Of a stretch of DNA of 11,171 nucleotides, positions 1-6,593 are shown one piece after another. The stretch lies in the NCBI GenBank assembly GCA_046541515.1, contig JBKHDD010000162.1, positions 1 to 11,171 on the forward strand. The letters run 5' to 3'. Each line of letters starts with the position of its first letter. Position 1 is the stretch's first letter. This DNA is from CAYFVR01 sp046541515 (GTDB taxonomy: Bacteria > Desulfobacterota > Desulfobacteria > Desulfobacterales > Desulfococcaceae). The translations under genes were made by a program, and so were the position numbers. The notes beneath the pieces were generated by a model that saw only the letters and a program-made list of their open reading frames with translations, searched no databases and had not been told where the DNA came from.

Positions 1-557
1 TGGGTGGTCAGCACCACGGTTTTCCCTTCGTCCCGGATGGCCTGGACAATGTCCCAGAGATTCCGGCGGGCCTGGGGGTCCAGTCCGGTGGACGGCTCGT
101 CCAGAAAGACCAGTTCGGGATCGTTGACCAGGGCCATGGCCAGCAGCAGCCGCTGTTTCTGCCCGCCGGAAATCCGCTTGCTGTACCGCTCCGCCACCTC
201 CCCAAGCTGACAGAGTTCGATCAGCCGGTCCACGTCTGTTCCCCGGGGATAGAGATTGCGGAACGTTTCCAGCGTCTCCCGAACCGTCAGAAAATCCAGC
301 AGCGCGGTATGCTGAAACTGGATGCCGATCCGCTCGCAAAAACGGCTCGACCGTGGCTCGCCCCGAAAGAAAATTTCGCCATCGGTGGCCGGCTGAATGT
401 CCTCGATCACCTCGATGGTGGTGGTCTTACCGGCCCCGTTTGGCCCCAACATGCCGAAGCATACGCCGTCGGGTATGGCGAAGCTGACGCCGTCCACGGC
501 GGTCACGTTGCCCTTGTACCGTTTGACCAGGTTCTTGACCTCCAGCAGTGCGGCCAT
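1..557 (-). CDS. ABC transporter ATP-binding protein (ABC-2 type efflux family), 3' end outside window
   Basis: The cytoplasmic nucleotide-binding subunit of an ABC exporter; it hydrolyses ATP to drive a membrane permease that is not in the window. 185 complete codons are visible from ATG at 557. Walker A GPNGAGKTT is at about residues 38-46, the Q-loop Gln at about 82, the signature ISGGQKQR (Ile for the usual Leu) at about 129-136, and Walker B with D-loop (LVFLDEP, STGLDPQ) at about 149-162, with catalytic Glu at about 154. The sequence runs out at VVLTT, one base short of finishing the H-loop His codon, so all that is missing is the C-terminal helical part. The layout resembles CcmA/COG1131 ATPases, whose permease (ABC-2 membrane family) usually lies downstream, here left of the window. 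The ribosome binding site is weak. The substrate cannot be inferred. The gene diverges from the atl gene at 804. Confidence 0.93.
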   Translation of the reverse strand, partial: MAALLEVKNLVKRYKGNVTAVDGVSFAIPDGVCFGMLGPNGAGKTTTIEVIEDIQPATDGEIFFRGEPRSSRFCERIGIQFQHTALLDFLTVRETLETFRNLYPRGTDVDRLIELCQLGEVAERYSKRISGGQKQRLLLAMALVNDPELVFLDEPSTGLDPQARRNLWDIVQAIRDEGKTVVLTT

Positions 558-803
558 AAGTTTGGATTCCAAGGTTCGGCACGGAGCGTCCTACGAACCA
601 TTCCGCAGACCGAATGTTTGGGGAAGCCGGCCTGAGCCGGCGAAAAACTGGCGGGGTCTTTTCCCATCCGATCCCATCCGGAACCAGCCTCCGACAAAAC
701 CGGAGGCTGTCGAACGGCGAAAATTCCCGAAACGCGCGGAATGTAGTCCACCCATTTCCCGAATGCAAGCCCCGACGATTCGAAGTAAAAGGAATCAGGT
801 CCC
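558..803. other. Divergent intergenic spacer with hairpins and a tandem 9-mer
   Basis: This spacer separates the divergent ABC ATPase and atl genes and should hold both promoters, but I see no convincing -35/-10 pair for either. It contains a GCCGGC hairpin (626-641, 4-base loop), a tandem TCCCATCCG pair (662-670 and 672-680), and a perfect 9-bp stem (685-693 with 701-709). No coding sequence is supported here; open frames lack ribosome binding sites and known motifs. Confidence 0.5.
685..709. repeat. Perfect 9-bp inverted repeat (hairpin)
   Basis: CAGCCTCCG at 685-693 pairs exactly with CGGAGGCTG at 701-709 around a 7-base loop (ACAAAAC). Neither side is followed by a T tract in its reading direction, so a rho-independent terminator is not supported. 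It lies in a divergent promoter region, where a protein-binding site or a leader RNA structure is more plausible. Confidence 0.6.
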
Positions 804-1130
804 GTGAAGCGCGAAAATTCCCAGACCTACCAACGAATTTATCGAACCGTGGCCCGGATACCGAAAGGCCGGGTTTCCACCTACGGCAAAATCGCCCGAC
901 TGACGGGCGGTTGCACGGCGCGGATGGTCGGGTACGCCCTTCACCGCCTCCCCGACGAACGCGGGGACCTTCCCTGGCACCGGGTGATCAACGCCGGCGG
1001 AAAGATCAGCCCCCGGTCCGACGGCGACGGCGCCTGGATTCAGCGGGAATTGTTGGAAGCGGAGGGCGTGGAATTGGACGGACGGGCGAAGATCGACCTG
1101 GAACGATTTGGATGGCCGGAAGAAGGGTGA
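804..1130 (+). CDS. atl: Alkyltransferase-like protein (Atl), Trp in place of catalytic Cys
   Basis: A cytoplasmic 108-residue DNA-binding protein related to the C-terminal domain of O6-alkylguanine-DNA alkyltransferase. In true MGMT/Ogt/Ada enzymes the active site is PCHRV; here residues 57-61 read PWHRV, with Trp58 replacing the Cys. This is the hallmark of the Atl family (E. coli YbaZ, fission yeast Atl1), which binds O6-alkylguanine without repairing it and directs the lesion to nucleotide excision repair. Other family features fit: the nucleotide-flipping Tyr27 in TYG and the DNA-intercalating Arg40 in the recognition helix (TARMVGYAL). The length is typical for a stand-alone Atl. The start is GTG at 804, with a modest AGGA-like site about ten bases upstream; no better upstream start is seen. 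It appears monocistronic: the next gene on the right is a convergent remnant. The non-repair function rests on the family rule, but the residue change itself is directly visible. Confidence 0.93.
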   Translation: MKRENSQTYQRIYRTVARIPKGRVSTYGKIARLTGGCTARMVGYALHRLPDERGDLPWHRVINAGGKISPRSDGDGAWIQRELLEAEGVELDGRAKIDLERFGWPEEG

Positions 1131-1205
1131 GGCGGACCAATCCATTGGCCAGCCCAGCGGGTTTCAGAGACGGCAAAAGGGAAAGGAAGAATTCAGCCGT
1201 CGCGC

Positions 1206-1709
1206 TTACTTTCCATTAAAATCAAAGGCGTTATCGCCTTCAATTCCCTCCGCCTTCTTTTCCCAAAGCTCCCTTCGCCGGGGAACGGTCCCCTCCACCT
1301 CTTCCCACCAAATCCGCTCGAAGCCCAGCGAAACCACGGCGTACCGCCGCAACCGGAGGTTCCCGTATTTCTTCCGCAATTCGTCGCCGTAACGGATCGC
1401 CCGATCACGGGCCTCCGCCATCTTTTTGGCCATTCCCGGCGGCTCGCGAAGTGCCTCGCGGGTCAGCTCCTTCGCTTGCTCCCCGCTCATCCCCGCCTCC
1501 TTGAGAGTCAGATATTTGAACTCGATCAGCACGTCGAAAATCTCGTACTTCCGCATGTCGGGCCGGATAATCATGGTCAGGTCGGCCCGGTTCCGCCCGA
1601 TCTCGCGCTCCGAATCCATGACGTAGAGAATGTCTTTGTAAAGAAGCGTCAAAAAAGCGGTCTTGACGGTCAGCTCGTTTGCCCACCGGCAATCCGGATT
1701 GTGGAACAC
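1206..1709 (-). pseudogene. C-terminal remnant of AAA-ATPase/PD-(D/E)XK nuclease-like protein
   Basis: An open frame of 167 codons (GTG at 1709, TAA at 1208-1206) whose sequence starts in mid-domain. I recognise the C-terminal PD-(D/E)XK-like module of DUF1703/AAA-ATPase-like proteins, which are common in multiple copies in deltaproteobacteria. The likely core is Asp43 (RADLTMIIRPD), Glu63 and Lys65 (FDVLIEFKY), followed by a charged helical stretch and a conserved-looking AVVSLGFERIWWEE strand. Full-length relatives have a long N-terminal ATPase-like region; here the same frame meets a stop at 1739-1737, the end of the transposase remnant, so the upstream two-thirds or more is gone. The GTG is probably not a natural start and no ribosome binding site precedes it. 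The remnant itself has no frameshift, so the truncation may be recent, or a short product may persist. Assignment is from recalled family pattern, not a search. Confidence 0.72.
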
Positions 1710-2078
1710 CTGGATTCGACTTTCGACCTTCGGCCGTCAAGTCAAACCACTCATAAGGCCGATCTTTAAAAGCAAATTTTGGTTAAAAGCCGCGTCAATG
1801 ATGGCGTTTATGGGTTTCTGGGCGGTCTTTCGGCAATGGCGCGTTCCGTCTTCAAGCGATTCCATGGCGAGCGTCAAAATGCGATGGATGGCCTCCCTGA
1901 AATCGATGTCCCCGACCTCCTCGCAGCAGGCGCGGAACAAGTCCCCGAACGAGCGGTGGTCGGTTTCCATCCTCACGCGGCGGGCGACGAACATGTGGCG
2001 CATGAAGACAATCGTGGCGTGGGCCGTCAGGGAGTCGAAATCCCTGGCCTGGATTTCCTTGGCCAGCTTCAAATGCTG
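1709..2078 (-). mobile_element. Residual IS4-like insertion sequence fragment
   Basis: This segment holds the 3' part of a transposase gene plus roughly 30 bases after its stop. On the right it ends abruptly at the first codons of the desaturase gene, where transposase similarity stops and desaturase similarity begins within a few bases (about 2073-2080). On the left, nuclease similarity begins around 1700, so the element's end should lie near 1700-1712. The plus-strand motif CCTGGATTCGACTTTCG (about 1709-1725) is a candidate terminal inverted repeat, but the partner end has been deleted and cannot be compared. The element is immobile: most of the transposase and one end are missing. Confidence 0.6.
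1737..2078 (-). pseudogene. IS4-family transposase, C-terminal remnant
   Basis: About 113 codons of an uninterrupted frame ending at TGA (1739-1737). Reading begins around QHLKLAKEIQARDFDSL and continues through TAHATIVFMRHMF, then SFGDLFRACCEEVGD and a helical tail. I recognise this as the region after the DDE catalytic core of IS4-type transposases, where the element's final acidic residue sits just before the HLKLAKE stretch. The catalytic Glu and everything N-terminal to it are therefore missing, so it cannot transpose. The frame stays open farther to the right only because it runs antisense to the desaturase gene; that extension is not transposase. The family call comes from recalled sequence pattern and has moderate certainty; exact IS identity is unknown. 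Confidence 0.75.
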
Positions 2079-2879
2079 CTCATTCGTTTTGGCGCGTTCT
2101 TCGGCGTCTTCCTCCTTCCCGCCGCGGCCGAGGGTTTCGCGCCCCGAAGACGGCTGACGACATCCAAGCCCCATCGCTGGTTCGCCAACTTGGCGATCGT
2201 GGCGTTGAACCCCCTGTCGGTGGCCCTGGTGTATCCCGTTCTTCCCGTCGGGGTGGCCCTGCTCGCCTCCGAGCAAGGTTGGGGGCTGCTCAATCAATGG
2301 GCCCTGCCCCATTGGCTCGAAGTGCTCGTCGCCGCGTTGGCGCCGGATTTGGCGGCATAGGTCCAGCGTGCAATTCATCACGCCATCCCGGCGCTCTGGC
2401 GGCTGCACATGATGCATCACGCCGACCTCGATTTGGACATGACCACCGGACTGCGCTTCCACCCCATCGAAATCATCGTCTCCATGGCCATCAAGTTGTC
2501 GGTCGTGGCCGCCCTCGGGGCGCCGCCGTTGGCCGTGCTGATTTTCGAAGTGGCCCTGAACGCAACGTCCATGTTCAACCATGGCAACATCCGTCTTCCG
2601 GAAAAACTGGATCGGGCGCTCCGGCTGATCGTGGTCACGCCCGACATGCACCGGGTCCACCACTCGGTCCTCGTCCGCGAGACCAACGGCAATTACGGAT
2701 TCAATCTGCCGCGGTGGGACCGGCTGCTGGGCACCTACAAAGCCCAGCCGTCAAAAGGACACGCCGAAATGGTCATCGGCCTTTCCCAATTCCGGGATTC
2801 GGCCAAGCTATCCCTGCCTCGCTTGCCGATCCTTCCGTTCGTCGGCGACCCCGGCCGGGTGCCCATCAACCGGCATTGA
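2073..2879 (+). pseudogene. Sterol desaturase/fatty acid hydroxylase-family protein, amber-interrupted
   Basis: A membrane di-iron oxygenase of the ERG3/fatty acid hydroxylase superfamily, which uses three histidine boxes to bind two irons. Reading from ATG 2073, the frame gives a hydrophobic N terminus (LLIRFGAFFGVFLL), then the family's RRxLTTSKPHRWFANLAIVAL stretch. At codon 96 it meets TAG (2358-2360) where relatives have Tyr (DLA-x-Y-x-Q). The same frame then continues intact to TGA at 2877-2879. Box 2 (H112, H115, H116, in LHMMHHAD) and box 3 (H193, H196, H197, in HRVHHS) are present, but the first His of box 1 is Arg99 (CGT, one base from CAT); only His103 remains. The 5' end abuts the transposase remnant with no room for a native promoter or ribosome binding site. 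An internal ATG at 2409 could give a 156-residue C-terminal piece lacking box 1. Loss of function is likely. Confidence 0.85.
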
Positions 2880-3160
2880 ATCGAACGGCGATCCAAGCGC
2901 CAACGCCGTCGCGGGCGGCAGTGCAACCATTCCGTTCCAAAATATTTCCCGCCGAATTCTCGATATCGATTTCTCCAATCTCTCCAAAATTTCATATTTG
3001 AAGGCAAGAAGGGAACTGGCCCGTTCCGAAACCGGTGGAAATCGCCGAAGTCCGCCGATTGTTGGATTTTTCATGGAAGGCCATTACCATTGGGGAAACC
3101 ATTGGCCAGGCGGCAATCGAACCGTCTCGGCCGGAATCCCAAAATTGAAAGGAGCGTTCC
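2880..3160. other. AT-richer intergenic spacer upstream of the DUF1499 gene
   Basis: No gene is supported. The stretch 2935-3005 is clearly more AT-rich than its surroundings and includes the 10-bp palindrome TCGATATCGA (2960-2969). Farther on, ACCATTGG occurs twice, at 3086-3093 and 3098-3105, exactly 12 bases apart. These could mark the promoter/operator region of the lipoprotein gene at 3161, but no clear sigma70 box pair was found. Open frames here lack ribosome binding sites and recognisable motifs. Confidence 0.4.
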
Positions 3161-3670
3161 ATGCGCACCTGGCCCCTGATTGTTTTCGTCGGCATGAGCT
3201 TTTTCGGCTGTTCCGGAAAACGGCCGGATTTCGATCTGACCGGAAACCAACTCCCCCCGTGTCCCGATTCCCCCAACTGCGTCTCCAGCCAGGCGACGGA
3301 CGAGGGCCATCGGGTGGAACCGCTCTCGTTCGAAGGAGATCCGGGGGCGGCCTGGGATCGACTGGCTTCCGCGGTTCGGGACATGCCGCGCGCCGAGGTC
3401 GTCCAGAATACGGGAGAGTGGATGCACGCCACCTTCGCCTCCAGGATCTTCCGTTTCGTGGACGACGCGCTGTTTCACTTGAATCCCGCGGAGCGGATGA
3501 TTCACGTTCGATCCGCCTCCCGGGTGGGCTACAGCGACCTCGGGGCCAACCGCAAACGCGTGAAGGCCATCCGGTCGGCGTTTGAAAAATCCGGAACGAC
3601 GGGCCACCCGGAACAACGCATGGAGAAACCGCCGGTTTCAAGCCAAAACAAAACGATTTCAGCCGATTGA
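3161..3670 (+). CDS. DUF1499 domain putative lipoprotein
   Basis: A 169-residue protein with a short N-terminal hydrophobic segment (residues 4-15) ending at FFGC, with Cys17 as a plausible, though non-ideal, lipidation site; this would anchor it on the periplasmic side of a membrane. The rest is a DUF1499 domain: PPCPDSPNCVSSQ at about 32-44, AWDRLASAV at about 64-72, FRFVDDALFHL around 97-107, and the family signature RSASRVGYSDLGANRKRV near 117-134. The molecular function of DUF1499 is not known to me. The tail after about residue 142 is polar and probably disordered. The ATG at 3161 has an excellent site, AAAGGAG at 3148-3154, six bases upstream. It seems to be its own transcription unit, with a 94-base gap and a candidate promoter before the cyclase gene. 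The lipoprotein call is inferred; the domain call is secure. Confidence 0.88.
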   Translation: MRTWPLIVFVGMSFFGCSGKRPDFDLTGNQLPPCPDSPNCVSSQATDEGHRVEPLSFEGDPGAAWDRLASAVRDMPRAEVVQNTGEWMHATFASRIFRFVDDALFHLNPAERMIHVRSASRVGYSDLGANRKRVKAIRSAFEKSGTTGHPEQRMEKPPVSSQNKTISAD

Positions 3671-3693
3671 ACCTGCCCCCTCCGGATTTTCCC

Positions 3694-3722
3694 TTGCGCC
3701 GCCATCGGCCGGATATTATAAG
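3694..3722 (+). promoter_or_regulatory. Candidate sigma70 promoter for the cyclase-hypD operon
   Basis: TTGCGC (3694-3699) and TATAAG (3717-3722) are separated by 17 bases. The -10 matches the consensus at five of six positions, the -35 only at three. It lies 43 bases before the GTG start at 3765, in the only AT-rich patch of the 94-base gap, so it is well placed to drive the large downstream operon. Confidence 0.35.
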
Positions 3723-3764
3723 GAAACGTTTTTCGCGCGACGCTTTCCGGGAGGGTGAACCGCC

Positions 3765-6593
3765 GTGACACGGTTAAAGCTGGGAGCCCAACTCAATATT
3801 TCCTTCGCCCTGGTGCTGGTGGTGCCCATGGTCATCGCCACCATTTTTTCCCTGGTGTATTACAGCCGGAAAATCCAGGAGCAGGCGGTGAACACCATCA
3901 CCTCCGACATGCGCATCGCCACGCTGATCTACCGGAACGCCGAGGCGGAAATGGCGCGCCTGGCCACCGGCTACGCCCAGCGCAACATCCTCCGTTTTCT
4001 GCAAGGAACCGGAGGCATGGGCGAAAAAATCGGCGAAGGCTGGGCCGAACCGGCGGCCCAAGACCGGCTGGACATGATCACCGTGTTTGACCGGAGCAAC
4101 CGTGTGCTGGTCCGATCCCACGCCCCCTCGCGGCTGGACGATACGATCCCCGAAAAACCGTACATGGACGCCGCGTTGAGCGGCGAAACCGAGGGCGGGA
4201 CGGAAATCCTGACGCTGAAAGAACTGGAAGCCGAGGGCCTTTCGGTGGACCGGCGGCTGATGGCCGAAGGCACCCGAGTACTGTCGCTCACCGGCGCCGC
4301 GCCGATTTACGCCCGCGACGGAAACGAAGTGGTCGCCGCGCTGGTGGTTCGGCGGCTGGTGAACGCCCGGCCCGAAATCCTCACCGATCCCTTGAGCCGG
4401 CGGCTGGACGTGCAAAGCGCCATTTTCGTGGGCGGGCAACCGATCGCCGCCGCTTCCCCGGCCGGGCCGGAATCCTCCGATCTGGTCATGCCCGGGGTGG
4501 GCACATTCGAAGCGGTGCTGGAACGCAACGAGCCCTTTCACATCACGGACATCCGGACCGGCGGCGGCATCAGCAAGTTCATGCCCGTGCCCGATTTTAC
4601 CGGGGAACCGGTGGCCGTGCTGATGGTTCAGGCCGGCGTGGCGCACTATCTGCGGACCCGCCACACCGCCGTGGCCACCTTGCTGGGAATTCTGGCCGTG
4701 GGGCTGCTGCTGGCCTTTCTGGTGAAAACCATCGTGGAGCGGCGCATCGTGACGCCGGTCAAGCGGCTCAAAAGCGGGGTGGAAAAAATCGGCGGCGGCG
4801 AGTATGCCCATCACCTGGAGGTGACCTCGGCCGACGAGATCGGGGAGCTGACCACCGCCTTCAACCGGATGGCCGAGGACCTGAAGGAATACGACCGCCA
4901 GGTGAAGGAGCACAGCCAAGAGCTGGAACGGCGGGTGGCCGAGCGCACCGAGGAGCTTCAGGTGGCCAACCGCCAGCTCTTGACCGCCAACCAGGTGATG
5001 GAGGAGACCCTGGAACGGCTCAACCCCGGCGTCTCCCGGCTCATCGGCGACAACAAGCAGCAGCTCGGGCTGGTGTGGGCCACGGAGCTGGTGGCCGACA
5101 TCTGCAACTACACCAAGCTCAACATGATCCTCGGCGACAACCTCATGGGCGAGTTCATGAAGAAATTCTTCCGGGAGGGCCACAAGCTGCTGGCCCAATA
5201 TCGGGGCATGTTCGACAAAACCGTGGGGGACCAGATCGTCGCCATTTTTGGAACGCCCAAGGACCAGAGCCCCGCCAGCCCCGCCCATCCCGCCGACGCC
5301 GTGGCCTGCGCCCTTCAACTGGTGGCGGCCGCCGAACGCATCAACCGACGGCTTCAGGAGGCGATCCAGGACAACTACGGCGCCATCTCGGCCCGCCTTC
5401 GGGGCCTTTCCCGGGAAGACCGGGAAGGCGTTCGGATCGAAGACCTTCGGTTTCAATGCCGGGTGGGCATCAACACCTCCGATCCCAAAAGCGACCGGGA
5501 AATCGACCGGATGCGCATGGTCATGATGGGCGCCGAAACCTGCGTGGACTACACCGCCCAGGGCGGCGCCATCATCTACGCCTTTCGGCTGGAAAGCAGC
5601 GGCGTCCCCGGGGAGATTCACATCGGGGAAAACACCCGGCGGCTGGTGGAGCACGTCTTCATGCTGGAGGAAATGCCCGCAATCACCCTCAAGGGGCTGG
5701 GCAGCCAGACCCGCTACCGGGTGCTGGGCTACCCGTCGCCCTTCGACACCGTCTATCCCCGGACCCGGTTCTACCAGACCTACGGCGGCCGCCCGCCGGA
5801 GCGGCTGATCCGCCTGATCGACACCCTGCGGGTGGGGGCCATCCAGATTCCCGAAGTCCGGAAGATCAACGAACGCCTCGCCGTGGAAATCCCCTACCTG
5901 GAGCACATGGCCGGATGCGTCAACCTGTGCCTTTCCCGGGCGCTCTTCTGCGGGGCCCTGGCCCAGGGGCTGGAGCTGGACCCCGAGCGAAGGGCGGTGG
6001 CGGAATTCGCCTCGTTATGGCACAATGCCATGATCCTCCATCGCCGGGCCCTGGAAGAAATGGAACCGTTCCCGCCGGCGGAACAGGCGCCGGAGGGCAT
6101 TCCGGCGGCCGATGTGGAGGCGGTGCTGAAAGACCTGGAGCTGGAAACGCCGCGCACGGTGGAAGGCGCCATCGTCGCCCTGTGCGACCGATTCGACCAC
6201 ATGGTTTTCGACCGCACCCTGTTGCGGGACCGGGCCCAGGAAACGGTGTCGGCCAAGGAATGCATTTCTCTGCTGCGGATCGAAGAGCGGCACGACGCCA
6301 CGCTGATCAATCATCTGGAGGCGATGATGGTGGCCCCCGAAGAGGTGGAGACGCCCTTGTCCCCCGGCGAGATGGTGGCGCTGCCCGGCGATCCGGAGTT
6401 GCTGGCCGAGGCCATCGCCCGGCAATTTTCCCCGGACCAGCGCGCGGCCCTGCTCCGCCGCCTGGGCGAGGGAAAGGAACCGGAAATTCCTCCGAAGCCG
6501 CCGGAACAACTCGATCCGGGGGAACCGGAAAGCGGACAGCCCTCCGATTCCTCCGACCAATCTCCCGACGCCGGGATTGAGATGACGATATGA
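3765..6593 (+). CDS. Membrane sensor class III adenylate/guanylate cyclase with HAMP and degenerate HD-GYP-like C terminus
   Basis: A 942-residue inner-membrane signalling protein. Order: TM1 (about 10-33); a large periplasmic Cache-like sensor region (about 35-298); TM2 (about 302-324); HAMP (about 325-380, with VTPVKRLKSG and DEIGELTTAFNRM); a coiled coil (about 380-430); a class III nucleotidyl cyclase domain (about 437-655); then a roughly 290-residue extension. Metal-binding Asp445 (VADICNYT) and Asp489 (KTVGDQIVAIFG) are present. Lys485 and Thr597 (VDYT) match the adenine-selecting pair of bacterial adenylate cyclases. Arg608 is present, but the Asn four residues before it is Ile604 (AIIYAFRLE versus the usual VNLAARLE). 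The domain also has about 30 extra residues before GINTSD. The extension resembles HD-GYP domains (714-760, 800-855) but lacks HD and GYP residues; it ends in a Pro/acid-rich tail. The GTG start follows GGGAGGG at 3749-3755, about nine bases away. The stop overlaps hypD's start in ATGA. cAMP synthesis is inferred, with activity uncertain. Confidence 0.9.
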   Translation: MTRLKLGAQLNISFALVLVVPMVIATIFSLVYYSRKIQEQAVNTITSDMRIATLIYRNAEAEMARLATGYAQRNILRFLQGTGGMGEKIGEGWAEPAAQDRLDMITVFDRSNRVLVRSHAPSRLDDTIPEKPYMDAALSGETEGGTEILTLKELEAEGLSVDRRLMAEGTRVLSLTGAAPIYARDGNEVVAALVVRRLVNARPEILTDPLSRRLDVQSAIFVGGQPIAAASPAGPESSDLVMPGVGTFEAVLERNEPFHITDIRTGGGISKFMPVPDFTGEPVAVLMVQAGVAHYLRTRHTAVATLLGILAVGLLLAFLVKTIVERRIVTPVKRLKSGVEKIGGGEYAHHLEVTSADEIGELTTAFNRMAEDLKEYDRQVKEHSQELERRVAERTEELQVANRQLLTANQVMEETLERLNPGVSRLIGDNKQQLGLVWATELVADICNYTKLNMILGDNLMGEFMKKFFREGHKLLAQYRGMFDKTVGDQIVAIFGTPKDQSPASPAHPADAVACALQLVAAAERINRRLQEAIQDNYGAISARLRGLSREDREGVRIEDLRFQCRVGINTSDPKSDREIDRMRMVMMGAETCVDYTAQGGAIIYAFRLESSGVPGEIHIGENTRRLVEHVFMLEEMPAITLKGLGSQTRYRVLGYPSPFDTVYPRTRFYQTYGGRPPERLIRLIDTLRVGAIQIPEVRKINERLAVEIPYLEHMAGCVNLCLSRALFCGALAQGLELDPERRAVAEFASLWHNAMILHRRALEEMEPFPPAEQAPEGIPAADVEAVLKDLELETPRTVEGAIVALCDRFDHMVFDRTLLRDRAQETVSAKECISLLRIEERHDATLINHLEAMMVAPEEVETPLSPGEMVALPGDPELLAEAIARQFSPDQRAALLRRLGEGKEPEIPPKPPEQLDPGEPESGQPSDSSDQSPDAGIEMTI

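Noticed and set aside
685..709. Rho-independent terminator in the divergent spacer
   Set aside because: The stem is perfect, but no T tract follows on either strand and both flanking genes point away from it.
804..1130. Methylated-DNA-protein cysteine methyltransferase (ogt)
   Set aside because: The acceptor Cys is Trp (PWHRV), so the protein belongs to the Atl group.
2358..2360. TAG as a pyrrolysine or readthrough codon
   Set aside because: A Tyr is expected at this site, the neighbouring box-1 His is also lost, the promoter region is gone, and no downstream recoding element is recognisable. A nonsense mutation is simpler.
2079..2663. Extension of the transposase frame to the right of 2078
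   Set aside because: Transposase similarity ends near 2078; beyond that the frame is the complement of the desaturase gene.
2808..3074. A small minus-strand gene containing KYEILERLEKSISRIRREIFW
   Set aside because: The helical-looking stretch is short, the frame overlaps the desaturase 3' end, there is no ribosome binding site, and I recognise no family.
3774..5906. A 710-codon open frame antisense to the cyclase gene
   Set aside because: It is low-complexity (rich in His, Gly, Val and Ala), has no domain motif or ribosome binding site, and is the expected antisense shadow of GC-rich codons.
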